From an uncultured Selenomonadales bacterium (GTDB lineage: Bacteria > Bacillota > Clostridia > Christensenellales > QALW01): a DNA stretch of 41,368 bases. The translations under genes were made by a program, and so were the position numbers. Location of the stretch: NCBI GenBank assembly GCA_905200615.1, contig CAJKLB010000017.1, positions 1 to 41,368 of the forward strand, written 5' to 3'. This document shows, in pieces, positions 16,989-25,478 of the stretch (position 1 is its first letter; each line of letters opens with the position of its first letter). Below the pieces are notes generated by a model. The model had not been told where the DNA came from and made no database searches. It saw only the letters and a list, made by a program, of their open reading frames with translations.

Positions 16989-18822
16989 AATAACGTCCTT
17001 TCAGCTTTAATAACTCTTCATGATTGCCGCGTTCAATAATCTCACCGTTTTCCAGTACCATAATGGCATCCGCGTTGCGTACAGTCGAGAGACGGTGGGC
17101 AATGACAAAGGTGGTGCGGTTCTCCATTAATCGGCTCATGCCGTGCTCAATATGGCGTTCCGTTCGTGTATCAACTGAACTGGTTGCTTCATCCAGGACA
17201 AGGATCGGCGCTTTACTTAATGCCGCACGGGCAATGTTCAGCAACTGTCGCTGGCCTTGTGAGAGATTGGACCCGTCTCCCTCAATTACGGTATTATAAC
17301 CATCGGCAAGACGTAAAATGAAAGAATGCGCGCTGGCGGTCTTCGCCGCGGCAATGACTTCTTCATCGGTAGCGTCAAGTCGGCCATAGCGGATGTTTTC
17401 CATTACGGTTCCGGTAAATAAATGCGTATCCTGCAGTACCATGGCAATATTTTTACGCAGTACACTCCGCTGAATATCCATGATATTGACTCCGTCAATG
17501 GTAATCGTGCCTTCCTCAATATCATAGAAGCGGTTCAAAAGGTTGGTAATGGTAGTTTTTCCTGCACCGGTGGAACCGACAAAGGCAATTTTCTGTCCGG
17601 GTTTGGCGTAAAGTGAAATATGCTTTAAGATTGTCTTTTCGGGTACATAACCGAACGTTACGTCATCCAGTACCACGTTGCCTTGCATTTGAGGCATATC
17701 CACGGCATCTTCTTTATCGGGTTCCTCAGGCGCGGTATCCATTACGCGGAAAACACGTTCGGCGCCGGCAAGCGCGGAAAAAATCGTACTCATCTGTTGA
17801 GAAATCATATTAATCGGCATTGAAAAGTTGCGCGAATAGCCGCAGAACACTGACAGACCGCCTACGTCGAATTTACCGAACAGGCAGAGCAGACCACCTA
17901 TCCCCGCGGTAACGGCATAACTGATTTGGCTGGTGTTTCCCATAATGGGCCCCATAATACCGCCGTAAAACTGTGCTTTGAACTGTTTTTGACGCATGTC
18001 ATCGTTTAAAAGATCAAATTCTTCCGTACAGGTTTCTTCGTGATTAAATACTTTAATAACTTTAGCACCGTTTACGGTTTCTTCAATATACCCGTTTATC
18101 GCGCCTAAAGCTGCTTGCTGTCCGCTGTAATATTTACTTGATTTTTTGGCGATCAGCCCGCCGCCGAGTGTGAAGATGGGAAAGAAAACCACGGTGATAA
18201 GCGTAAGCCAGATATTGGTAGAAATCATTACGATGAAGGTTCCGACCAATTGAATGGCGCCGGAAATCAAACTGGTAAGCGTTTGATTGATCATGTTATC
18301 GATGTTATCAATATCATTGGTAAAGCGGCTCATGACTTCGCCTGTAGGATTGGAATCAAAGTATCTTGTCGGCAATGATTGCAGTTTGCAGAACAGATCA
18401 TTGCGCAGCTTTTCTATGGAGCTTTGCGAAACCGTGACCATAATTCTGTTTTGAAGATACGTAGCGACTACGCCAACCAGATAAATACAGCCCAGAATAA
18501 TAAGGGTTTGCGCTAAATAGGCGATTCTGTCCGCGGCGGAGGTATTGCCGTTTGTGATATTATTGATAATGGGGCGCAGATTATATGAACCAATCAATGT
18601 GGCTACACTGCTGGCAAGCATTAAGAACAGCACAAGAAGCAACTTGAATTTATGCTCGGCAATATAAGAAAAAAGGCGCTTTACCGTAGCAGACATATTT
18701 TTTGGTTTGCCGCTGGCATGCGGACCGCCGCGTCGGGGGCCGGGACCGGGCATCATGCCGCCGCCGGAAGCGGAAGCGGCTTTACTGTATTGCCTTTGGA
18801 GGTCTTCAAGAGAACGTTTCAT
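16954..18822 (-). CDS. ABC exporter half-transporter, canonical ATP site subunit
   Basis: A 622-residue type-IV (MsbA/LmrA-like) half-transporter: a Gly/Pro-rich cytoplasmic N-terminus (about 1-45), six membrane segments, then the nucleotide-binding domain. Walker A GSTGAGKTT lies near residue 415, followed by signature LSQGQ, Walker B with an intact catalytic Glu (VLDEATSSVD) and H-loop AHRLS. Three bases separate it from the upstream partner, and its AAGGAGG site is inside that partner's last codons. The two should form a heterodimer exporting a drug, lipid or peptide; the substrate is unknown. Confidence 0.93.
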   Translation of the reverse strand: MKRSLEDLQRQYSKAASASGGGMMPGPGPRRGGPHASGKPKNMSATVKRLFSYIAEHKFKLLLVLFLMLASSVATLIGSYNLRPIINNITNGNTSAADRIAYLAQTLIILGCIYLVGVVATYLQNRIMVTVSQSSIEKLRNDLFCKLQSLPTRYFDSNPTGEVMSRFTNDIDNIDNMINQTLTSLISGAIQLVGTFIVMISTNIWLTLITVVFFPIFTLGGGLIAKKSSKYYSGQQAALGAINGYIEETVNGAKVIKVFNHEETCTEEFDLLNDDMRQKQFKAQFYGGIMGPIMGNTSQISYAVTAGIGGLLCLFGKFDVGGLSVFCGYSRNFSMPINMISQQMSTIFSALAGAERVFRVMDTAPEEPDKEDAVDMPQMQGNVVLDDVTFGYVPEKTILKHISLYAKPGQKIAFVGSTGAGKTTITNLLNRFYDIEEGTITIDGVNIMDIQRSVLRKNIAMVLQDTHLFTGTVMENIRYGRLDATDEEVIAAAKTASAHSFILRLADGYNTVIEGDGSNLSQGQRQLLNIARAALSKAPILVLDEATSSVDTRTERHIEHGMSRLMENRTTFVIAHRLSTVRNADAIMVLENGEIIERGNHEELLKLKGRYYELYTGIKELD

Positions 18823-18825
18823 AAA

Positions 18826-20598
18826 TTATGCCTCCTTATCCATTTGAGAATAGTAGATTTCCTGATATTCGGTATTTTCTTTGAGCAATTGCTCATGCGT
18901 ACCGATTCCCGTTATTTTTCCGTTATCCATTACAATGATCATATCCGCGTCCATCACAGAATTGATTCGCTGGGCGATGATGATCTTTGTTGTGTCGGCA
19001 AGACGGGTTTTAAATGTATTACGAATTTGCGCTTCGGTAGCGGTATCTACAGCGCTGGTGGAATCGTCAAGAATGATGATTTTTGGCTTTTTCAACAGTG
19101 TGCGCGCAATACACAGACGCTGTTTTTGACCGCCGGAAACATTTGTTCCGCCTTGATCAAGGTCTGTTTGATAGCCCTTGGGAAAAGAAGAAACAAATTT
19201 ATCCGCCTGCGCGCTTTCTGCCGCGGCGCGAACCTGCTCATCGGTGGCGTTTTCATCGCCCCAACGCAGATTTTCTTCAATAGTGCCGGAGAATAAAATA
19301 TTCTTTTGTAATACCATCCCCACACTTTCGCGCAGATGAAACAGAGAATAATCTTTTACGTTTATGCCGTCGATCAGAACTTCGCCCTCATCTACATCGT
19401 AGAGCCGGGGGATCATGGAAACCAGCGTGGATTTGCCACAGCCGGTAGAACCGATAATACCTACCGTTGCGTGTGCGGGAATCGTAAAATTCACATGATC
19501 TAAAACTTTTTCCTCACTGCTTTTATAGTAACGGAAAGAAACATCTTTGAATTCTATTTGTCCGTTTTGAACAGTGAGTCCTTTGTGTGACGCGTTTTCA
19601 TCGGAAATATCAATTTTTTCATCCAATACTTCAGCAATTCGTTTCGTAGAAGCTAAAGCACGGGAGAGCATGATAAATAACATGGTTACCATCATCAGGG
19701 ACATCAGAATTTGTGTAATATAAGTGATAAAAGCCGTGAGATCCCCCGGAGACATCGTGCCGGATACCACCATATTTCCGCCGAACCAATATACGGCAAT
19801 GGTTGTAGCATTCATAAAGAACGTTACCAGCGGAGAAATAAAAATCATAATGCTCATAGCACTGAAGCCGGCTTTTCTTAAATTGCGGTTTGCTTTGAAA
19901 AATTTTTCTTTTTCAAAATCTTCCCGCACAAAACTTTTTACAACGCGTACGTTGGTGATATTCTCTTGAACGGTAGAGTTGAGCGCGTCGATTTTTTCCT
20001 GCATTTTTGAAAAGCGAGGAAAGCCCTTGGAAATTAAAAAGGTAATAAAAATAAGCATTAAGGGAATGGTTACGCCCAATACCACCGTAAGAGAAGGATT
20101 CAGCAAAATGGCCATGATCAGAGCACCGATCAGCATGCCGGGAGCGCGCAGAGCCATACGCAAAAGTACATTGATAAAGTTTTGTACCTGTGTAATGTCG
20201 TTGGTAAGTCTGGTCACCAGAGAGCTTGTTTGAAATTTATCAATGTTTGAAAAGGAAAATTTCTGAACTTTTTTATAAACATCACGGCGAAGGTCCGAAG
20301 AAAAATTTACGGAAGCTTTCGCTCCGAACCATGCGCCGCCAACGCCTCCGATCATCATGAGAAGAGCGGTTAAAATCATGCCGGTCATAATGGCTACGAT
20401 AAAACCGCTGTCGGTGCCGAATAAGTCATATAGTTTTTGGATAAAAGCCGGTGCTTCTTTGTCTCCGGCACCGTAGTCAATAATCAGTGCCAAAAGCTTG
20501 GGCATTACAACTTCACCGATTACTTCTACGATCATACAAAGCGGCCCTAAAATAAATGCCGGCAGATATGGCTTGATGTATTTAAACCATCGCTTCAA
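18826..20598 (-). CDS. ABC exporter half-transporter, degenerate ATP site subunit
   Basis: A 590-residue half-transporter with six membrane segments and a nucleotide-binding domain. Walker A is GSTGCGKST near residue 380 and the signature is VSGGQ. The catalytic Glu after Walker B is replaced by Asp (ILDDSTSAVD, near 508), and the switch His of the H-loop is replaced by Gln (IIIAQRINS, near 541). Such paired changes mark the non-hydrolysing site of heterodimeric exporters (TM287/288, BmrC/BmrD type). The start codon appears to be TTG at 20598, 10 nt from AAAGGAG. It follows the MarR gene after 23 bp. Confidence 0.92.
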   Translation of the reverse strand: MKRWFKYIKPYLPAFILGPLCMIVEVIGEVVMPKLLALIIDYGAGDKEAPAFIQKLYDLFGTDSGFIVAIMTGMILTALLMMIGGVGGAWFGAKASVNFSSDLRRDVYKKVQKFSFSNIDKFQTSSLVTRLTNDITQVQNFINVLLRMALRAPGMLIGALIMAILLNPSLTVVLGVTIPLMLIFITFLISKGFPRFSKMQEKIDALNSTVQENITNVRVVKSFVREDFEKEKFFKANRNLRKAGFSAMSIMIFISPLVTFFMNATTIAVYWFGGNMVVSGTMSPGDLTAFITYITQILMSLMMVTMLFIMLSRALASTKRIAEVLDEKIDISDENASHKGLTVQNGQIEFKDVSFRYYKSSEEKVLDHVNFTIPAHATVGIIGSTGCGKSTLVSMIPRLYDVDEGEVLIDGINVKDYSLFHLRESVGMVLQKNILFSGTIEENLRWGDENATDEQVRAAAESAQADKFVSSFPKGYQTDLDQGGTNVSGGQKQRLCIARTLLKKPKIIILDDSTSAVDTATEAQIRNTFKTRLADTTKIIIAQRINSVMDADMIIVMDNGKITGIGTHEQLLKENTEYQEIYYSQMDKEA

Positions 20599-20621
20599 TG
20601 AAAGTCATCTCCTTTTAGTAT

Positions 20622-21059
20622 TTAAAGTTTTAAAAGATTTGTTTCCATTTTATTCAAACAGGAGGAAAACATCGTTAATTCCTGTTCGGTAAAATCGGCA
20701 TAGATTGCTGTGTCAATAGCATCTACCATTTTTTTTGTAGTCTTTAGTATCTCAAGGCCTTTTTCTGTTATTGTTATTTTGTTGCAGCGCATATCGCCGT
20801 TAGGGGAAACACGGGTAATATACCCGTTTTGCTCCATCTTTTTCAGCATTACCGCTACCGCGGCAGAACTGATTTGAATAGCATCGGCGATTTCTTTCTG
20901 TGTGGGGGCATTTTTTGTGTAAGAAAGATGCACCAGCAGCATATGCTGACTGCGATGCAAACCGGTAGCACTGATTGCTTTATCCATCACGGTTCGGTGC
21001 AGACGATTGATATACATAAACTTGCGCTGCACGGCTGCGTAGGCATTATTTTCAGCCAA
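20622..21059 (-). CDS. MarR family transcriptional regulator
   Basis: A 145-residue winged-helix DNA-binding protein. The recognition region KEIADAIQISSAAVAVMLKKME (helix-turn-helix, about 75-96) and the wing with RVSPNGDMRCNKITIT are clear. As first gene of the ABC exporter operon it probably represses that operon and is released by the exporter's substrate. The start is TTG at 21059, 7 nt after a strong AGGAGGG; the next ATGs are internal. A palindrome array sits just downstream of the -10 box of its own promoter, which supports autoregulation. Confidence 0.92.
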   Translation of the reverse strand: MAENNAYAAVQRKFMYINRLHRTVMDKAISATGLHRSQHMLLVHLSYTKNAPTQKEIADAIQISSAAVAVMLKKMEQNGYITRVSPNGDMRCNKITITEKGLEILKTTKKMVDAIDTAIYADFTEQELTMFSSCLNKMETNLLKL

Positions 21060-21080
21060 ATAAAATCCCTCCTGTAAAAA

Positions 21081-21109
21081 GTTAATGCGTTAATTATTAA
21101 CACGTTAAT
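21081..21109. promoter_or_regulatory. MarR operator array
   Basis: GTTAAT occurs at 21081-21086, 21089-21094 and 21104-21109, with the inverted ATTAAC at 21096-21101. The central GTTAATTATTAAC (21089-21101) is a perfect 13-nt palindrome. The array covers the transcription start and the early leader of the minus-strand marR promoter. Confidence 0.72.
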
Positions 21110-21110
21110 T

Positions 21111-21139
21111 ATTATAGGAAGATGAGCATGTTCTGTCAA
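21111..21139 (-). promoter_or_regulatory. Promoter of marR-ABC-ABC-cyclophilin operon
   Basis: On the minus strand, TTGACA (21139-21134) and TATAAT (21116-21111) are both perfect consensus with a 17-bp spacer. Predicted start near 21104, inside the GTTAAT array. Such a strong promoter would need repression. Confidence 0.85.
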
Positions 21140-21210
21140 ATAAAAAAAAGTGAAATTTTTGTAAAAATGATTAAAAAAAGAACAAGGAGCTTTTAAACAA
21201 AAACAGGATA

Positions 21211-21219
21211 TGATACAAT
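21211..21219 (+). promoter_or_regulatory. Extended -10 promoter of the NUDIX gene
   Basis: TG-A-TACAAT at 21211-21219 with no recognisable -35. Predicted start near 21226, about 70 nt before the ATG. Confidence 0.45.
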
Positions 21220-21296
21220 ATGAAATAAATAGGCAGAAAAACAATAAATTTTCAAAGAAACATACAAAAATATTGCGGATATGGAAAGGGTACTTT

Positions 21297-21761
21297 ATGA
21301 ATACTACCTTAGTGTATATTGAAAAAGAAGATAAATATCTGATGCTTCATCGCATAAAAAAGAAAAATGATATCAATAAGGATAAATGGATCGGCATCGG
21401 CGGTAAGTTTATGGAAGGAGAGAGTCCCGAAGAATGCGTACGGCGGGAAACCTTGGAGGAAACCGGACTAACACTGGGGAAGATAGCCTATCGGGGGATT
21501 ATTACGTTTATTTTTAATAAAAATGAAACGGAATACATGCATCTTTTTACTTGCCGGGACTTTTTCGGAACGCAGAGAGAATGTGATGAAGGCGTACTGG
21601 AGTGGGTGAATAAAAAAGACGTATATACGCTTCCTATTTGGGAAGGCGATAAGATTTTTTTTAAACTGTTGGAGGGCGAATATCCGTTTTTTTCACTGAA
21701 ACTTATTTATGACGGAGATCGGCTTCTTTCGGCGGTTCTTGACGGCAAAACCTTATTATAA
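21297..21761 (+). CDS. NUDIX hydrolase, MutT-like
   Basis: The 154-residue protein hydrolyses a nucleoside diphosphate linked to another moiety; MutT-like members clean oxidised dGTP. The NUDIX box is complete: G-x5-E-x7-RETLEETGL, spanning about residues 37-59. The N-terminal strand pattern and the short C-terminus fit small MutT/NUDT1-type enzymes. The ATG at 21297 has GGAAAGGG upstream; the open frame extends back to 21210 without a ribosome-binding site. It is transcribed divergently from marR and seems to be a single gene. Confidence 0.88.
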   Translation: MNTTLVYIEKEDKYLMLHRIKKKNDINKDKWIGIGGKFMEGESPEECVRRETLEETGLTLGKIAYRGIITFIFNKNETEYMHLFTCRDFFGTQRECDEGVLEWVNKKDVYTLPIWEGDKIFFKLLEGEYPFFSLKLIYDGDRLLSAVLDGKTLL

Positions 21762-22262
21762 AAGGTAAGTGTGAAAAGTTAGGAGAAAAAGGAAATTTTA
21801 TTTATCGTAATTCCTTATTGACAATGAATTTTATGTTTTTGTTATAGAACTTAAAGCTTTACAATACTGTGTTGCCTCTTATTATGAATATACGCAATAA
21901 TTTGAGAAAATCAGAGGGTTAGATTCTTTTTAATGACGTTACTGTTTATTTTCAGATTTTGATTGCAGCGATCATTTTGCGTGAAAGAAAAAATTTTTTT
22001 AACATTGTTTTAAAAAGGGAACTGTCGAATTGAAATTTGTCATGACAGCTCCTTCATTTTATAAGGAATATCAAAAGAATTTAAAAAAATATTTATTTGC
22101 TGAGTTTTAAAATCATTTATTTCTTTTTTGTATTCAAACATTTTGCGTTTTACATTTCGATTCGCCAACGGTTACGGGAACAAAAGGAAAATGGGGAGAA
22201 AGTTCTTTATTCATTCTAACAAATGCGAGCAATATCTTTATATTTTTTGCAATTATTTATCA

Positions 22263-22291
22263 TTGACATTGCCTGTTTCATACAATATAAT
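22263..22291 (+). promoter_or_regulatory. Consensus promoter at the edge of repeat copy 2
   Basis: TTGACA (22263-22268) and TATAAT (22286-22291) are perfect consensus boxes 17 bp apart. Predicted start near 22298, 10 bp before the repeat. It would transcribe the repeat as part of a 480-nt leader of the DUF5703 gene. Confidence 0.72.
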
Positions 22292-22307
22292 TATAAAATA
22301 TAATTTT

Positions 22308-22556
22308 AGAGTGTCAAAAAATCACACGGTCAAAAAGTTGCACAATAAAATTTTCGTCCACTTTTTTCAAAAGGGGGTGGGGTACCAGGGTAAAACCCTG
22401 CTTTGCCCTCCGAAGAGGATGAAATTTTACCAAAAGAGCGCAGGAGGGGCGTATTAAACATCTCGATGGAGTATTTTACGGCCTGGGGGATTCCCTGACG
22501 CGATGCATAAAAATTTTTTGTACCGACTGCTATTCACCAACGGGTTTTCGATAAAC
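22308..22556 (+). repeat. Interspersed intergenic repeat, copy 2
   Basis: Same orientation as copy 1. Shared blocks: AGAGTGTCAAAAAA, CCCTCCGAAGAG, AAAGAGCG-AGG, GCGATGCATAAAA, TATTCAC-AAC-GG-TTTTCGA. GCCCTCC (22405-22411) can pair with GGAGGGGC (22443-22450), matching the copy 1 helix with different base pairs. An additional small hairpin CAGGGT/ACCCTG precedes it. Confidence 0.72.
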
Positions 22557-22779
22557 TGCAATTATAAAAATATGATTTGATTTTAAAAATTTATACATTG
22601 GGCCTTTGTGTGACGGCATTGAGTATATTCATTCGGTTTTGATTGAGCAGGGGAAGAAAAAAGAGAATGATTCCTGTGGAGTTTTTTATGATACAACAAA
22701 GCTGCCGTTTAAAGAAAAAGCTTTTTTAATCGCACAACTATCAATATTTATTTATAATAAGAAAAAGGTGGAAGAAAAA

Positions 22780-25026
22780 ATGAGAGATCCAGATAAGCTT
22801 TCGGATTATAATCTTTTATGGGATGTACAAAGTCAAAATTCAGGAGAATCCATGCCTTTAGGGGGAAGAGATATCGGATGTAATGTATGGGTAGAGAATA
22901 ATGAAATTCTGATTTATATGGCACAAAGCGGAGCCTTTGATGAATTCGGCAATATGCTTAAGGCCGGCCGGCTTCGGTTAAAATTTGATCCCAATGTTTT
23001 TGAAGACGGATTTCGGCAGGAATTATTGCTGGAGCAGGGCTGCATAAGAATTCAGGGAACTTTTGGAGGAGAAGATTTTTCCGTTACACTGTGGAATGAG
23101 ATTTACCGATCGGCCTTACATATAGAAATACAATCTACCGCCAAGATCGCCTGTACGTGTCAATATGAAAATTGGCGCGACAGACAAGTAAAAGAACAAG
23201 ATTTTGATTCTGTTTTTCCTCAGCATGACAAGGTTGTTTTTTATCACAGAAATCAAGGATCTTTCACTTTGGAAAGCAAATTAAAACAGCAAGGGATTGA
23301 ACATTTAAAGCCTTATTTTCCGGATGTTGAAAAAAACAGAACCAGCGGCGGCTGCCTTTTTATGGAGTCAATGGCTTTTGAAGGAACACGGAAAGGTGAA
23401 TATTTAACAATCCCGTATCTTGCCTATTGCTGGAAGACGGAAAATCTTTTAAAAAATATCCGTATTGATGTGTATTTTCACATCAGTCAGGCGCAAAACA
23501 CGCAGATTTGGGAAAGTGAACTGCAGAAGAAGATCGGCTCCTGTGGGGAAATTTGTGATGAAAAGAAGAAAGCTTTGCAGTGGTGGAGCGATTTTTGGAA
23601 GCGCAGTTATGTTTATGTTGATCCTTTTAAAAAAGCAGAAAATACTGTGGATTGGCAAGTAGGCAGGAACTATCAGCTTTTCCGATATATGCAGGCAAGC
23701 AATGCTTACGGGGAATTTCCTACTAAATTTAACGGTGGACTTTTTACGGTTGACCCGTGTGTTTGGCATGCTTCGAAATCGGATCCCACGGATACAGCCG
23801 ATACGAAACTGAATCCGGATTACCGGGATTGGGGCGGGGCTATGTTTACCGCGCAAAACCAACGTTTGGTTTATTGGCCTATGATCAAAAACGGTGATTT
23901 TGATATGATGAAGCCTACCTTTGAATTTTACAGGCGTTTGGTAGAACCCATAAAACAGCGAACGAAGTATTTTTTTGGGCTTGAGAACTGCGCCTGTTAT
24001 TGTGAACAGCTTGATATCAACGGGCTTTCCGGATACTATGGCTTCTATGGAGTGGATTATCCTTTGCAGGTGCGCCATCATTATGTGGAGGCTTTGGAAT
24101 TTTCTTATATGCTGATTTGTTACCATAAAGTCAGCGGGAACGATATCATGCCGTATCTTCCGTTTATTTGTAGTGTGCTCAATTTTTATGAGCAAAAATA
24201 CAGCGAACTGGACGGAAAAGGGAAGAGAATCCTATTTCCTTCCACAGCATTGGAAACTTATCATGGAGAGAATTTAATTCCTGTTTATGGCGAAGAAGGG
24301 CGCCGTGTTGCCAATTATAATGATCAACAGACAGCGGTAACCAATCCCGCGGATATTATCGCGGCTTTGTGTTCCACTGTTACAGAGCTTTTATCGTTAA
24401 ACTGCCTGGATACGGAAACAACCAAACGCTATCAAAAGTTTTTAAAGGAACTGCCGCCGATTCCCACGGAAATTAAGAAAGGCAAAGAAGTCGTTGCACC
24501 ATGTGAATTTCCTAAGGAATATAAGAAAGGTAACTGTGAGCTTCCTCAGCTAAATACCGTCTATCCATACCGAAGCTTTGGCGTTTTCTCCGACAAAGAA
24601 GCTTTGGATTTGGCGGTTCGTACATATTTTTATTGCTGGGATGAGGAAGATCAGCTTGATTATGTAAGCTGGCATGTCAACGGATGCTATGCCGCAAGAA
24701 TCGGCTTGACCGAAGAAGCAGTCAAATATATGAGGTTAAAACTGGGGGATTCAGGAAGAAAGTTTCCGGCATTTTGGGGCCCGGGGCATGACTATACTCC
24801 GGATCATAATTGGGGCGGAAGCGGCATGATCGGAGTTCAGGAAATGCTGATGCAAACTTTTGAAAATAAAATATATTTGTTGCCGGCATGGCCTAAAAAT
24901 TTAGATGTTTGTTTTCAGCTGTGGGCGGATTCTCAAACAAAAGTGCGTGTTGAGTATCTTAATGGAAAAATGGAATATGAGATTTTTCCGAAGGAGAGAG
25001 AAAAAGATTTTTGTATTATTTTTTAA
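22780..25026 (+). CDS. DUF5703-type putative glycoside hydrolase (GH95-like architecture)
   Basis: A 748-residue protein. The N-terminal part (WDVQSQNSGESMPLGG, then RDIGCNVWV) matches the start of DUF5703 proteins, a beta domain related to that of GH95 fucosidases. An (alpha/alpha)6-like region follows with repeated Trp-rich helices and FWGPGHDYTPDHNWGG near residue 665. It is presumably a cytoplasmic glycosidase (no signal peptide); substrate unknown. The frame is open back to a TTG at 22606, but that part lacks a ribosome-binding site. The ATG at 22780 has AAAGGTGG 10 nt upstream and places the start where the family begins. Confidence 0.72.
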   Translation: MRDPDKLSDYNLLWDVQSQNSGESMPLGGRDIGCNVWVENNEILIYMAQSGAFDEFGNMLKAGRLRLKFDPNVFEDGFRQELLLEQGCIRIQGTFGGEDFSVTLWNEIYRSALHIEIQSTAKIACTCQYENWRDRQVKEQDFDSVFPQHDKVVFYHRNQGSFTLESKLKQQGIEHLKPYFPDVEKNRTSGGCLFMESMAFEGTRKGEYLTIPYLAYCWKTENLLKNIRIDVYFHISQAQNTQIWESELQKKIGSCGEICDEKKKALQWWSDFWKRSYVYVDPFKKAENTVDWQVGRNYQLFRYMQASNAYGEFPTKFNGGLFTVDPCVWHASKSDPTDTADTKLNPDYRDWGGAMFTAQNQRLVYWPMIKNGDFDMMKPTFEFYRRLVEPIKQRTKYFFGLENCACYCEQLDINGLSGYYGFYGVDYPLQVRHHYVEALEFSYMLICYHKVSGNDIMPYLPFICSVLNFYEQKYSELDGKGKRILFPSTALETYHGENLIPVYGEEGRRVANYNDQQTAVTNPADIIAALCSTVTELLSLNCLDTETTKRYQKFLKELPPIPTEIKKGKEVVAPCEFPKEYKKGNCELPQLNTVYPYRSFGVFSDKEALDLAVRTYFYCWDEEDQLDYVSWHVNGCYAARIGLTEEAVKYMRLKLGDSGRKFPAFWGPGHDYTPDHNWGGSGMIGVQEMLMQTFENKIYLLPAWPKNLDVCFQLWADSQTKVRVEYLNGKMEYEIFPKEREKDFCIIF

Positions 25027-25436
25027 TTTTAGCGTTTTTTTACTCAAGACCGCTGATTCAAAATACCGCGATTATATGGCAAAAGAAATGAGCTTTTTCA
25101 TGCGGGGGGCGCAGATTGGCTGAATTTTCATAGAGTTTCTTTTTTATCGTGGCCGGAATGCTTTTTGTTTTGTGCGGGTACACCAATTTACTTTTTGCAT
25201 AATGGAAAAAGAGCTTTCGCGTTTTTTTAGGAAATTGTTTCTGTAATTTGTTCTATCGCAACAATAATATGCATAAAGAAGCACTTATACATATGATTCT
25301 TATAATATCAGATTTGAAATAGGGAAAGTATAGATAAAAAGAATGTTTATGTCTGATTTCCAAAGGCATAGAAAAAACCTCTCATCGCATAGCGTGATAT
25401 CCTTAGGGGAGAAATCAAAACAACCGAATAGGACGA
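25027..25436. other. AT-rich gap with no recognised feature
   Basis: About 410 bp between the DUF5703 gene and the terminator of the sigma-factor gene. I see no gene, promoter or repeat I can support. Confidence 0.5.
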
Positions 25437-25474
25437 ACACATCCCGCAGATTCAAATAAATCTGCGGGATGTGT
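25437..25474. terminator. Long perfect hairpin after the sigma-factor gene
   Basis: ACACATCCCGCAGATT (25437-25452) and its exact reverse complement (25459-25474) form a 16-bp stem with a 6-nt loop. It lies 4 nt beyond the sigma-factor stop codon. U-tracts are weak on both strands, so it may terminate or stabilise the mRNA end. Confidence 0.65.
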
Positions 25475-25478
25475 GATT

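Larger units (their letters stand above)
21762..22779 (+). other. Long AT-rich non-coding gap
   Basis: About 1 kb without a credible gene. It holds a possible promoter at 21818-21847 (TTGACA, 18 bp, TTATAG), an imperfect hairpin at 22013-22055, a consensus promoter at 22263-22291, and repeat copy 2 (22308-22556). Confidence 0.6.

Noticed and set aside
18652..19296. 214-codon frame on the plus strand opposite the ABC genes
   Set aside because: It spans the junction of two well-supported minus-strand genes and shows no domain; it is a shadow frame.
22128..22457. 109-codon open frame running into repeat copy 2
   Set aside because: No ribosome-binding site, low-complexity AT-rich start, and the end lies inside the repeat.
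22606..22779. N-terminal extension of the DUF5703 protein
   Set aside because: Starts at TTG without a ribosome-binding site; family similarity begins only after the ATG at 22780.
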